64,000 nt of DNA from Rhizobiales bacterium YIM 77505. Lineage in GTDB: Bacteria; Pseudomonadota; Alphaproteobacteria; Rhizobiales; Beijerinckiaceae. The stretch spans positions 2,170,001 through 2,234,000 of the forward strand of contig JQNH01000001.1 of the NCBI GenBank assembly GCA_000745135.1, in the 5' to 3' direction. This document shows positions 46,874 through 55,540 of this stretch, piece after piece. Position 1 is the stretch's first letter, and each line of letters begins with the position of its first letter. Below the pieces are notes generated by a model. That model made no database searches, was not told where the DNA came from, and saw nothing but the letters and a program-made list of their open reading frames with translations. A program made the position numbers and the translations under genes.

Positions 46874-47219
46874 GGTTTTTTTTGAAGCTCAGTCCTTCGG
46901 CGTGCAGGAAGACCCAGACGGCGCGGCGGTCGCTCTTAATGCCGCGTTCGGCCAGTTCCATCACCAAGCCGCGGGTCGTAAACGGTCCGGACCGGCAGCG
47001 CTCGCGCAGCCACTCGGCCAGCTCTCCGCGGAGCTTGGGTTTCTTGTGGCCGCCGACTTGGTCGGGCGCCAGCGAGCCCGTCTCGCGCTTGCGCTTCATC
47101 CACTTCGAGATGCAGGACGGGCTGATCCTGAGCGCCGCCGCCACCGCCCGCGTCGTCGCGCCCGCCTCGTAGCGGGCCACAGCCCGTTCGCGCAAATCCT
47201 CAGAGTAGGGTCGTGTCAT
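46845..47219 (-). CDS. IS630-family transposase, DNA-binding part (OrfA)
   Basis: A 124-residue helix-turn-helix protein: RPYSEDLRERAVARYEAGAT, then ISPSCISKWMKRKRETGS and a second helical region ending FLHAEGLSFKKN. It covers the N-terminal DNA-binding half of the transposase. Standard translation ends in frame at RAAGRADAA; a -1 slip on the A8 tract after LSFKK fuses it to the catalytic part. Confidence 0.9.
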   Translation of the reverse strand: MTRPYSEDLRERAVARYEAGATTRAVAAALRISPSCISKWMKRKRETGSLAPDQVGGHKKPKLRGELAEWLRERCRSGPFTTRGLVMELAERGIKSDRRAVWVFLHAEGLSFKKNRAAGRADAA

Positions 47220-47421
47220 CCAATGCTGGCCTCCCCCAGCACGGATCTTGAATCACACCCCGACCTCAAACGGAATCCGATTCCGCTAAACCGAAGCGCG
47301 CCCTAAAACGATTGTCGATCCCTTCCGACCCCGCGGGCGGTGGCGGGTGAAGCAGCGGTGGCCGCCTCACTCACTCCTCGCGTCTTGATCGCCACGGAGC
47401 GCGAAGAGCAGCGATGCCCCG

Positions 47422-48132
47422 TCAGACGGTGATCTCGGGGGAGGTGCGCTCGGCGATCCTCCACCGGAGCTTGCCGCCGCAGAACCGCTCGACCAGGTCG
47501 GCAAGGTCGGCGACGGCCGATTCAAGATTGCCCCAGCCATTGGCCTGGACGGTGATCACGGCGCGAGTGGTCGCCTCCGAAATCCCGGTCCGGGCATCCT
47601 GGCGCCAGTTCCAGCGACGGCAGAGCACGTGGCGCGCGTCGGCATAGACCACCTCGCCTTCCTTGGGCGGGTCGTTCGGGTCTTCTCCAGGCTCCGCGCC
47701 CATGTCGACGAAAGTGTCGCCGGGCCGTGAGAAGCGGAAGGCCAGCGGCGGTCTTGTCCTGTCGAGATCGTCGGCGCCGCAGCAGAACACATGCGAGAGC
47801 GACACCGCGTTGTAGATGTCGACGAGGGTGTTGACGGCGGGCAGCCGCTCGCCGGCCTTCACGCGCTTGACGAGGCGCTCGACCGACGAGCGGTAGCTCG
47901 TCTTCTTGATCCCGAAGCCCTTGTAAGCAGCCCTCCAGGCGGCGATGCCGGGAATCTCTGAGAGTTCCTTGCCCTCCCAGCGGGCACGGCATGCGGTTTC
48001 CCGCTCGCCAAGCAACGCGTCAAGCTCGGCGCTTCGCCCGGACTTAAGCCGCAGCCCTTCCGCCACGACGACGGCGACGCGGAATTCGGGGAAGCGCTCG
48101 ACGAGTTCGGCAATGGAAAGGGAGAGCGACAC
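47422..48132 (-). CDS. B3/B4 tRNA-binding-domain protein
   Basis: A 236-residue protein consisting mainly of the B3/B4 fold of the phenylalanyl-tRNA synthetase beta subunit (COG3382-like): GIAAWRAAYKGFGIKKTSYR and the sequence VNTLVDIYNAVSLSHVFCCG, then TRAVITVQANGW near the end. Free-standing members are proposed editing or tRNA-related proteins; the function is not proven. It lies just beyond the IS630 element and is intact. Confidence 0.82.
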   Translation of the reverse strand: MSLSLSIAELVERFPEFRVAVVVAEGLRLKSGRSAELDALLGERETACRARWEGKELSEIPGIAAWRAAYKGFGIKKTSYRSSVERLVKRVKAGERLPAVNTLVDIYNAVSLSHVFCCGADDLDRTRPPLAFRFSRPGDTFVDMGAEPGEDPNDPPKEGEVVYADARHVLCRRWNWRQDARTGISEATTRAVITVQANGWGNLESAVADLADLVERFCGGKLRWRIAERTSPEITV

Positions 48133-48252
48133 CTGTTCGTCCTCAAGTCACGATGGCCTTGAGAGCGCGACTCCCTCTACGATGGGAAAAGGCCGGTCAA
48201 GCCCGTAGGGTGAGCGTCACGGGCAATCGCCTCAAGCTCGGAATCCGCCGCC

Positions 48253-48768
48253 GTGACCGTGAGTGAAGACCCCTTCGGCCCCCGCGAGGGCGAGATCTCC
48301 TTGCAACTGCCGGAAGCCTTCGACGCCGGTGTGTATTTCATCGGCCGCATTCGCACGCCGTGGGGCCGGCGGGAGGACTGCCCCAAGAACGCCGCCGAAT
48401 CAAGCGCGCTGTGCACGATCGAGCTCGATGCACGCTTCGAGGAAGGACTCGAGGGCGTCGGGACCTGCACGCACCTCATCGCTCTCTACTGGATGGACCG
48501 GGCGCCGCGAAACCTCATCCGCCAGCGACCCCGCCGCTATGACGAGGCCCGCGGCGTCTTTGCGCTCCGTTCGCCGGCGCGGCCGAATCCGATCGCACTC
48601 TCGGTGGTGGAGCTCATCCGCATCGAGGGCACGAGGCTGACGGTGCGGGGGCTCGACTGCCTCGACGGCACGCCCCTGATCGACCTGAAGCCCTATTTCG
48701 CCTCCGCCGACGCGAGGCCTCAAGCTCGGGTCGGCTGGCACGCCGCCCGCTCTGAACCTTCGCGCTGA
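48253..48768 (+). CDS. TrmO/TsaA-family tRNA methyltransferase
   Basis: A 171-residue protein of the UPF0066/TrmO family, in which members methylate N6-threonylcarbamoyladenosine 37 in tRNAs. Key segments are FIGRIRTPWGRREDCPKN, THLIALYWMDRAPRNLI, GVFALRSPARPNPIALSVVE and CLDGTPLIDLKPY. The SAM-binding RSPxRPNPI motif is intact. The start is GTG (48253 or 48259). Converges with the CelD-type gene with an 18-bp gap. Confidence 0.85.
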   Translation: MTVSEDPFGPREGEISLQLPEAFDAGVYFIGRIRTPWGRREDCPKNAAESSALCTIELDARFEEGLEGVGTCTHLIALYWMDRAPRNLIRQRPRRYDEARGVFALRSPARPNPIALSVVELIRIEGTRLTVRGLDCLDGTPLIDLKPYFASADARPQARVGWHAARSEPSR

Positions 48769-48786
48769 GGCGTTGGTGCGCAGGCG

Positions 48787-50007
48787 TCAGGAGGGGCGCC
48801 GCGGCTCCGTGGACGCCAAGGCGCCGGCCTTGAAGTCACGCCAGCGCCAGAAGAGCGCCCGCGCATGCCGGCCCGCGGCGCGGCGCCAGCGATGCTGGCG
48901 CACCACCCGCTGCAACGCAAGCATGCTCACATCCGCGTCGGCGGCGATGACGAGTTCCCCGATGGGCTCCCGATCGGCGAAGAACTCTTCCAGCACGCAG
49001 CCGGGGACGCTCACCGAATCGAGCCGCTCGGCGATGCCCTCGTCGTGGAGCGCGCGGATGATGCTGTCTTCGAGCACGAGGCCCGGCGCGAAGCGGCTCA
49101 GGCTCTCGTCATAGGCGGTCTTCACCAGGAGGGCGACGCCCGCACAGTGGAGCGCGAGGCTCACCGCGATGGGGCGGCCGTCGAGCTCGAGCACATCCGC
49201 CTGACCCGTCACCGGGCCGATGGTCGTGGTCATAAGGTCGCGCATGAGGCCCGCGGTGTCGGGGCGGTCCGCCATGGCGGTGCCGCGGGCCCCCTTCCAG
49301 CCCTGGGCTTCGAGGGCAAGAAAGGCCTCGACGGCGGCAGGAAGCGCTTCAGGTTCGAGGATCCGCCGGTAGCGGAGCTGGCCGAGTTCGCCAAGACGGC
49401 GGCGCAGGCGCCGCAGCCCTTTGCGCCGGTTGGGGCTGTAGACCGCGGCGGCGTACTCTTCGTACGCGGGACGGCGGTTGAGGACAGCGCGGTCGTAAGC
49501 CGAGACGACCTCGCTCTGCCAGCCGCGCCGACGCAGCTCCTGCGCAAAGGCCGCAGCTGGAGCGCTGTCGAGAGACAGGTACGGGAACCGCCACAAGGCG
49601 CTGCCCTCGACCTTGCCCATCGCGTCCAAGAGCGCCGGAACTGCCTCGTCGAGAGCGTCACGGGCGACGAGCGGTGTCGCGTTGAGCACGATGAAGGGCG
49701 AGGCCCACACGAGATGGCTCTTGCGCAATCCCGTCCAGCCGCCCTTCGGGTGGAAGGGCAGGCTCGCCAGAAGCTCCTCCCCCCGGCGCACAAGGATGAA
49801 GCGAACCCTGGGGTCGACAAGGCCGTGGTCGGCATGGACCGTCATCACCCGCGCGCTGTGGAAGGCATTCGGGTAGGCGGCGCGCCGAAGGAGGTCATCC
49901 CATGCCGCCGCGCGGCGCCGCATCGCAGCAAGGTCGACGGTCTCCGCCACCAGCTCTGGCCGCGGTCGGGCGCGACGGATCTCGCAGGGTCGCATCGTCA
50001 TGTTCAT
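48787..50007 (-). CDS. CelD/BcsL-type GNAT acetyltransferase
   Basis: A 406-residue GNAT-fold protein related in architecture to the gene at 27131-28321: AYPNAFHSARVMTVHADHG near residue 45, YSPNRRKGLRRLRRRLGELG near 197, FLALEAQGWKGARGTAM near 240, and LVLEDSIIRALHDEGIAERL near 315. GAGGCGGG precedes the start at 50007. It begins seven bp after the flippase gene ends, so the two are probably one operon, pointing to modification of an exported polysaccharide unit. Confidence 0.82.
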   Translation of the reverse strand: MNMTMRPCEIRRARPRPELVAETVDLAAMRRRAAAWDDLLRRAAYPNAFHSARVMTVHADHGLVDPRVRFILVRRGEELLASLPFHPKGGWTGLRKSHLVWASPFIVLNATPLVARDALDEAVPALLDAMGKVEGSALWRFPYLSLDSAPAAAFAQELRRRGWQSEVVSAYDRAVLNRRPAYEEYAAAVYSPNRRKGLRRLRRRLGELGQLRYRRILEPEALPAAVEAFLALEAQGWKGARGTAMADRPDTAGLMRDLMTTTIGPVTGQADVLELDGRPIAVSLALHCAGVALLVKTAYDESLSRFAPGLVLEDSIIRALHDEGIAERLDSVSVPGCVLEEFFADREPIGELVIAADADVSMLALQRVVRQHRWRRAAGRHARALFWRWRDFKAGALASTEPRRPS

Positions 50008-50014
50008 GCCCGCC

Positions 50015-51349
50015 TCACGCCAGGAGATGCGTTGCGACACCGAGGCGGCGGTGGGCGACGAACGACAGGGCCGCCGCGCGCCCCACCCAGGCGAGAGCCA
50101 TGGCCGCGGCCGCGCCGGAAATGCCGTAGGCCGGAATCAGCACGAGGTTGAGCACGACCGCGGCGCCGAGCGCGATCACCGACACGAGCGCACAGACGCG
50201 CTCCTCACCGAGCATGGTGAGGAGGTCTTCCGCCGGTCCGAAGACGCTCTGCAACATGACTCCCGCGACAAGGAAGGTGAGCGCCCCGTAGCTTGCCGCG
50301 AAGCCTTTCCCGAACAACGCGAGAAGGGCCGGCGCGATGAGGAGCAGCCCGCCGCCGAGGACGAGGCTGGCGAGGGTGGTGAGCCGCACGGTGCTGCGCA
50401 CCAGCGTCTTCAGCGTCCGATGCTCGCCGCGCGCCCATGCCTCCGCGAAGCGGGCGGAGGTGGCGGCCGTCGCCGCATAGGGCGCGAACAGGGCGAGCTG
50501 CTGGATGCGGGTGGCCGCAAAATAGATGCCGACCGCCTCCGCCGGGACGAAGAAGCCGAGGACCACCACGTCCACGAAGGAGAAGCCGAGGATGGTAAGA
50601 TCGACCAAGGCGATGGGCAGCGTCGCCGCAGCCCAGGTCCGGAAGCGGTAGGCGCGAGGTCCCCAGGGCAGGAGGCGCCGCAGCCGCGCGAGAAGGAAGG
50701 CGCCCTGGACCGCCACGGCGACCGTGGTCGCGATCAGCGTGCACCCGACGGCGACGGCCGGGTCCGCCGGCGCCCCGAACAGCACCGCCAGAGCCATCGA
50801 CGCGGCGATGAGGAGCTGACGAAGCACGAAGGGCGGCGCAATGGCGAGCGCCGTCCAGTTGAAGCTGCGGGCAACCCCCTCAAGATAGTCCTGGAGGGCG
50901 AAGACGGGCAGGACCAGCAAGGCAAGCTTCAGCGGCGCCACGTAAGGTTCGCCGATCTGTCCTTGGCCCAGCCACAGGAGGCCGGCGCCACACAAGGCGA
51001 ACAGAACCGCAGTGGCGAGGGTGACAGCCGCTCCGCCCGCAAGGAACCCGCGGGCAAGATCAAGCTCTCCCCTGACGCGATGATGGGGCACGAAGCGGCA
51101 TAGCGCCTGCGTCAGTCCCCACACGGACGCGTGGCCGAGAATGATGATCCACACCCAGGCGGTGGCGAAGATGCCGTAGCCTGCCTCGCCCATGAGGCGG
51201 GCGAGGAGCACTTGGGTGGCATAGCCGCAGCCGGCCCCGGCCACGCGGATGGCGAACACGCCCGCCGCCGAGCGGTGCGCGCCCGCAATGGTGTCCCTGC
51301 TCCACTTGAGCGCTCCGGTCGCCGCCGTCGCCATCCCGCCAAGCCCCAC
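50015..51349 (-). CDS. Wzx-like polysaccharide flippase
   Basis: A 444-residue integral membrane protein with 12-14 predicted helices, of the Polysacc_synt/MviN-like MOP superfamily: AGVFAIRVAGAGCGYATQVLLARLMGEAGYG at the start (cited by its ends), GIYFAATRIQQLALFAPYAA near 285 and the last helices ending in GISGAAAAMALAWVGRAAAL. It is expected to move lipid-linked repeat units across the inner membrane. The start may instead be the Met five codons later, which has GGCGGG just upstream. Confidence 0.88.
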   Translation of the reverse strand: MGLGGMATAATGALKWSRDTIAGAHRSAAGVFAIRVAGAGCGYATQVLLARLMGEAGYGIFATAWVWIIILGHASVWGLTQALCRFVPHHRVRGELDLARGFLAGGAAVTLATAVLFALCGAGLLWLGQGQIGEPYVAPLKLALLVLPVFALQDYLEGVARSFNWTALAIAPPFVLRQLLIAASMALAVLFGAPADPAVAVGCTLIATTVAVAVQGAFLLARLRRLLPWGPRAYRFRTWAAATLPIALVDLTILGFSFVDVVVLGFFVPAEAVGIYFAATRIQQLALFAPYAATAATSARFAEAWARGEHRTLKTLVRSTVRLTTLASLVLGGGLLLIAPALLALFGKGFAASYGALTFLVAGVMLQSVFGPAEDLLTMLGEERVCALVSVIALGAAVVLNLVLIPAYGISGAAAAMALAWVGRAAALSFVAHRRLGVATHLLA

Positions 51350-51443
51350 CGACGCGCGCCGCCGGTGCCGAGACCTTACGGCTTCGCGGTTTCCCGACCC
51401 TTAAGGGGCGATCACGGGCAAGAGCGCGCCCCGAGCGCTTCCC

Positions 51444-52304
51444 TCATTTGGCAGCCGCGGCAGAGGTGGGCGGGCTCACGGTGTTGGTGGTGGCCGGCTC
51501 GGACTCCAGAAGCGCTACCGCGATCGCTCGCCCGACATGCTCGGCCATGCAGCGATAGCCGAGATCATTGAGATGGAACTGGTCGCGGGCAAGATAGGAT
51601 CCGCCCGCCTTCTGGGAGGCCAGATAGCGCATGGCCTCATAACGCAACACAAGCGGCACCCGGTCCTTGCGGGCGACCTCCTGCACGGTCTTCACCACTT
51701 GCCCGTAATAATCGTCCTTGGCCAAGCTTGCGGTGTATTGCGGATCGATCAGGACGACGTCGATCTTGTGCGACTGGATCCAGCGGATCGACTCGTCCAG
51801 CGACTGGGCGAAGGCGTCGACGTCCACCCGGGCCAGCGCGTCGTTGGTGCCGACCTGCCAGACGACGAGGTCCGGCTCGACCTCGGCGATCGTGTTGCGC
51901 AAGCGTTCCGCCGCGCCCGCCGCGACTTCTCCGGACAGGCCGCGGTTGACAACCTCGACCTCCACCCCGGGGAAGAGCTTCTGGAGTTCGCCTTCGAGGC
52001 GGATCGGGTAGCTCGCCTGCGGCGAGGAGGCGCCGATCCCGACGGTCGAGGAGGAGCCGAGCGCCAAGACGCGGATCGCCCGGTTCTGCCGCAAGGCCCG
52101 CTTGACGCCCTTGAGCGGCGCCAGCGTGTAGAGCTTCGAGCCCGGGACGCGGCACTCCGGCGAGAGGCTTGGATCGACGGCTTCGCGGCCCGCCTCGGCC
52201 GTGGGCGCGGCGCCTGGGGCCTGCTGCGCGAGGGCGGGCGCAGCCGCCAGCATCAGGAGGGCAGCGATGGCCTGGGAGTACGCGAGCGCCATTCGACAAA
52301 CCAT
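51444..52304 (-). CDS. SGNH/GDSL-family hydrolase, secreted
   Basis: A 286-residue periplasmic or secreted esterase. Signal peptide AIAALLMLAAAPALAQQ, then SGNH blocks: VLALGSSSTVGIGAS (catalytic Ser), NRGLSGEVAAG (Gly block), WQVGTNDALARVD (Asn), and ARDQFHLNDLGYRCMAEH (Asp-His). It probably removes or transfers acyl groups on a polysaccharide. Its 5' end overlaps the end of the OpgC-like gene by about 50 bp. An alternative start is the Met at 52292. Confidence 0.86.
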   Translation of the reverse strand: MVCRMALAYSQAIAALLMLAAAPALAQQAPGAAPTAEAGREAVDPSLSPECRVPGSKLYTLAPLKGVKRALRQNRAIRVLALGSSSTVGIGASSPQASYPIRLEGELQKLFPGVEVEVVNRGLSGEVAAGAAERLRNTIAEVEPDLVVWQVGTNDALARVDVDAFAQSLDESIRWIQSHKIDVVLIDPQYTASLAKDDYYGQVVKTVQEVARKDRVPLVLRYEAMRYLASQKAGGSYLARDQFHLNDLGYRCMAEHVGRAIAVALLESEPATTNTVSPPTSAAAAK

Positions 52305-53347
52305 GCAGTGAAGACGAGGCACGTCAAGCCTATGCATAATATGGCCGCGTCGACAATAAAACGCCCCTCGCCCAGGAATCGGGCAAGCTGTCCGGCAAGG
52401 CTTGCCAGCGACCCGACCGAGAACACGGCCAGGGAATTGCGGCCAAGGGCCGAGAGCTGGCGGGCGATCCAGGAAAGGCGAGGCGCCAGAACCTCGTAGA
52501 AGCCCTGGAACGCCAGAACCACGGCCAGGAAATGCAACAGCCGGCCAGGAGACAGATAGGATTTGTCGAGGATGAAAAGAAGTCGGGGCTCCGGAACGGA
52601 CAGAGGATCGGGCTTGAGGTCGAACACGGCCACGATCACCCCGGCGAGGGCTCCGGCGATGCCGATCGGCTTCAGGCGCAGCATCCAGCGCCGGAACGCA
52701 GCGCTCTCCCGGGACCACACTCCCGCTAGGAAGCCGAGCACGAGCAGGAATTGCCAGCACAGCGGATTGAAGAACCAGGCCCCCTCCACCGGCCAGGAGG
52801 GAAGGTTGATCTCGAAGACGAGGCAGAGTGCGTAAAGGGAGAAGGACGCCGCCAGCGCCGCGATCCGGCTGCGGCGGGCCATGAGCACGAAGACCGGAGC
52901 CAGGAGCAGCAGGACCACGTAGAGCGGAAGGATGTTGAAATAGCCGAGCTGGTAGGTGAGCCCCACCCACCCGACGATGGTCGGGGCCGGATTGGAGAAG
53001 AAGGGGGCAGCCCCGTGCCATTCGAGGAACAAGGGATTGTCGAGCCACAGGGCCGTCCCTGCGATCATGGCGAGCGCTATGGCGGTGATGACGAGCTGGG
53101 CGCGGTAGACTTCGAGGGTCCGCGTCAAGAGACGCATCACCACTTGGCTTGCCGAGTCCGGCGCCGTTCTTCCGCCGGTGGCAAGAGCGAGCGCCCAACC
53201 GGCGAGGAACACGAACAGCTCCGCCGCGTCGGAGACGGAGTAGCGCGAATAGGTGAAGCGCTCGAAGGCGTTGCCGGGGACGTGGTTGACGAAGATCGTG
53301 ACCAGCGCAAGACCACGCCAGAAATCGATCGCGTTCGGTTCGCGCAT
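52253..53347 (-). CDS. OpgC-like membrane acyltransferase
   Basis: A 364-residue inner-membrane protein with ten or so helices matching the OpgC domain, whose characterised members add succinyl groups to osmoregulated periplasmic glucans. Signature N-terminus REPNAIDFWRGLALVTIFVNHVPG with FTYSRYSVSDAAELFVFLAG. opgG/opgH are not in the window, so the substrate may be another exported glycan. It overlaps the SGNH hydrolase gene, implying coupled expression. Confidence 0.88.
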   Translation of the reverse strand: MREPNAIDFWRGLALVTIFVNHVPGNAFERFTYSRYSVSDAAELFVFLAGWALALATGGRTAPDSASQVVMRLLTRTLEVYRAQLVITAIALAMIAGTALWLDNPLFLEWHGAAPFFSNPAPTIVGWVGLTYQLGYFNILPLYVVLLLLAPVFVLMARRSRIAALAASFSLYALCLVFEINLPSWPVEGAWFFNPLCWQFLLVLGFLAGVWSRESAAFRRWMLRLKPIGIAGALAGVIVAVFDLKPDPLSVPEPRLLFILDKSYLSPGRLLHFLAVVLAFQGFYEVLAPRLSWIARQLSALGRNSLAVFSVGSLASLAGQLARFLGEGRFIVDAAILCIGLTCLVFTAWFVEWRSRTPRPSLPS

Positions 53348-53467
53348 ACGTCGAGGGCTCCGGCGGGCGCGCGACTGTCGGGCGACGCAAGACCGCCGCG
53401 GCCCTCGAGGTAAGACGCTATGAACGCGTCTTCAACCACCCCTCCCGCCCTCCTCCGCGGCGCGGGA

Positions 53468-53697
53468 TTACGGATATTCGCACAGATAGCGCCGGCCGTC
53501 CCGGGCGAGGTAGTGCCGTCGATCGGATCGAAGCTGCGGTACTTGCGCGAGCAAGAGGCGATGAAGTCCGGTTCCTGCGTCTTGGGCAGAGGCTGGGGCT
53601 GAGCGCTTTGCGCCGCGATGGGTGAGGTCTTCGCCGTCAGGCGAGACGCCAGGCGAGCGCCGCGGTCGACCGGCGCCTGAAGGCCAAACACCTTCAT
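53468..53697 (-). pseudogene. BA14K-like protein gene with one-base frameshift
   Basis: A strong AGGAGG stands seven bases before the ATG at 53697, and the frame runs MKVFGLQAPVDRGARL to CSRKYRSFDPIDGT. After this the BA14K-like ending YLARDGRRYLCEYP followed by a stop continues only in another frame, from about 53514, as if one base were missing in ggcac-tacctc. Without repair, translation runs on into unrelated sequence. BA14K proteins are small Brucella-type immunoreactive/lectin-like proteins. No clear signal peptide is seen. A real lesion or a sequence error. Confidence 0.65.
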
Positions 53698-53868
53698 CGG
53701 GGATCCTCCTGAAGCATCGGTGTCGCAACCTCAGCTTTCAGAGATCCCCAATCCCGTTCAAGAGCCTCCCATCTCACATCTGTCCAAACCAGGACAGCCT
53801 GGCTTGCGGTGCGACCCGGCACCGACCGCGCTGGCGCCCCAGGGCAGGCGACGGCGATCAGCGGCGCC

Positions 53869-54285
53869 TTAGAACCCGACGCAGCTCGCGCGGGTCATGG
53901 TGAGCACCGCCTCCTGCCGGAAACGGGCCTTGTAGGCCGCCGCGATCTCCGCCAGGCGGGTGCGGCCCTCCGGCCCGTCCGGCAGGGCGACGACGAGGAT
54001 CTTGCTCGGTTCGCGGATGAGGGCCCCACGGGCCGCGTCGCGCCACTGGCCTTGTCCTTCCAGGACCGTGAACCCGTCCGGAAAGCGCGGGGTCACTTCC
54101 TCGTCGAGGAAGCGCCGCCACTCGGCTTCACCGACGCCGAGACGGTCCCCGATGTTGCGGCCGAAGACGAGTTCCGCCACGACCCGGCTCTGCGCCCCGA
54201 AGGAGCACACGACCCCCGTCGCGATGCAGCCGGGCGACGCAAGCACCGTCAGCATGGCCGCCAGAAGGCGAAACGCCGTCATCAT
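53869..54285 (-). CDS. DUF3574 envelope protein
   Basis: A 138-residue protein with an N-terminal signal-like segment (AFRLLAAMLTVLASPGC; a poor lipobox) and the DUF3574 pattern: ELVFGRNIGDRLGVGEAEWR, RFLDEEVTPRFPDGFTVLEG and GQWRD. The domain is of unknown function and usually found in secreted or lipoproteins. It lies 16 bp after the transglycosylase gene on the same strand and probably shares its transcript. Confidence 0.82.
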   Translation of the reverse strand: MMTAFRLLAAMLTVLASPGCIATGVVCSFGAQSRVVAELVFGRNIGDRLGVGEAEWRRFLDEEVTPRFPDGFTVLEGQGQWRDAARGALIREPSKILVVALPDGPEGRTRLAEIAAAYKARFRQEAVLTMTRASCVGF

Positions 54286-54301
54286 GCCCGGCCCCCCTTT
54301 G

Positions 54302-55540
54302 CTACTCTGCTGCCCGCAGCGCCGAGAGCGCTGCAGGACTGGGCCAGCAATCGACGGCAAGACCGCGCGCCTTCTGGAAGCGTCCGAGCGCGGCTCGGGT
54401 CGCCATGCCGGCCTTGCCGTCGATCTTGTCCGCATAGAAGCCGAGCGCGGCAAGGCGCTGCTGCATCTCCGTGATCTCGCTCGTTCGCGCCTGATTCAAG
54501 CGCGGCCAGGGTGTGGCGAAAGCTCCCCCGCCCGCGATGCGATCGGCCAGATGGCCGACGAACAAGACGTAGAGGTCGGAGAAGTTGTAGTCCTTGATGA
54601 CGAAGTAGTTCTTCGGGATGAGGAAGGCCGGTCCGGTATTGCCGGCGGGAAGAAGAAGCGAGGCCTCCTCGGACAGCTCGGCAGCGGCAAGAGGCTCGCG
54701 GGAGGTCGGCGTAAAGCCTCGGGCGAGCCACTGCCGGATGGTCAAACGATGGGCCGGTTCGGCGATGGTGCAATCGAGCTCCTGCGGCGGGCGCACCTCA
54801 TGGGCCCAACGCCTGCCCGGGCGCCACCCCTTGCCCCGGAGCTGGCTCGCAACCGAGGCGAGCGCATCCATGGGAGAGCTCCAGATGTCGATCTCGCCGT
54901 CCTCGTCCCCATCGACCGCATAGCGGTAGAAGTCCGAGGGCAGGAACTGCACGAGACCCATGGCGCCGGCCCATGAGCTCTTCCGGCGAGCCGGAGTGAG
55001 GTGGCCTTCCTCGACCATCTTGAGAGCGTAGAGGAACTCCTCCTGGAACCTTTCCTTCCTCCGGCCGAGATAGGCCTGCGTCGCGAGCGTACGGAGAAGG
55101 TCGTGCGGCAGGCGGGCCTCGCCGAAGGCCGTCTCACGGCCGAAGATCGCCAGCAGCACCGGCGCTGGCACGCCGAAACGCTCCTCGATGGCGGCAAGGG
55201 CCGCGCGATGCTCGCGCCATAGCCTGCGGCCGCGCGTCGCCAGCGTCTGGAGCAAGCCCTCTGAGAGGTATTGCGCGGGGGCTTGGGTGAACTCCGCCTG
55301 CCCCTCCGCTCCCGGCTGCGTCCGCCCGGGGAGAGCGAGATCCGGGAGCTTGAGATCGGGCGCAAGGCCCCTCGTCACAGCGTCGAAAGTGGCGCGGGAG
55401 ACGCCGAACGCCTTGGCCTTCGGCCACAAGCCGTCAAGGAAAGCACGAAAGGCGGGATCGCCCTGAGCGCGGGCTGGCCCCGCAGCCGCGACGAGGAGCG
55501 TGAGGAGGATGGCAAGCCAAGACCGTTGCGGATGCCTCAT
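54302..55540 (-). CDS. lytic murein transglycosylase (MltB family)
   Basis: A 412-residue periplasmic enzyme that cleaves peptidoglycan glycan strands with 1,6-anhydro product formation. Signal peptide SWLAILLTLLVAAAGPARAQ, SLT_2 domain with the catalytic Glu in LLAIFGRETAFGE near residue 130, and AMGLVQFLPSDFYRYAVDGD near 195. A C-terminal peptidoglycan-binding domain (EMQQRLAALGFYADKIDGKA) occupies about the last 70 residues. The start MRHPQRSW begins the signal peptide. Confidence 0.93.
   Translation of the reverse strand: MRHPQRSWLAILLTLLVAAAGPARAQGDPAFRAFLDGLWPKAKAFGVSRATFDAVTRGLAPDLKLPDLALPGRTQPGAEGQAEFTQAPAQYLSEGLLQTLATRGRRLWREHRAALAAIEERFGVPAPVLLAIFGRETAFGEARLPHDLLRTLATQAYLGRRKERFQEEFLYALKMVEEGHLTPARRKSSWAGAMGLVQFLPSDFYRYAVDGDEDGEIDIWSSPMDALASVASQLRGKGWRPGRRWAHEVRPPQELDCTIAEPAHRLTIRQWLARGFTPTSREPLAAAELSEEASLLLPAGNTGPAFLIPKNYFVIKDYNFSDLYVLFVGHLADRIAGGGAFATPWPRLNQARTSEITEMQQRLAALGFYADKIDGKAGMATRAALGRFQKARGLAVDCWPSPAALSALRAAE

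Larger units (their letters stand above)
46262..47305. mobile_element. IS630-family insertion sequence, complete
   Basis: A 1.04-kb element bounded by imperfect terminal inverted repeats: TAGAGCACGCTCTGTTTAGA at 46262 onward and, on the opposite strand from 47305, TAGGGCGCGCTTCGGTTTAG. The TA at each end fits the TA target duplication of the family. It encodes a two-frame transposase on the minus strand joined by an A8 slippery run. Both ends and all DDE residues are present, so it may be active. It sits between tRNA-Leu and a B3/B4-domain gene. Confidence 0.9.

Noticed and set aside
46125-47305. Genomic island integrated at tRNA-Leu
   Set aside because: The nearby IS630 element has its own ends and no integrase or repeated tRNA 3' end is present, so this is a simple insertion.
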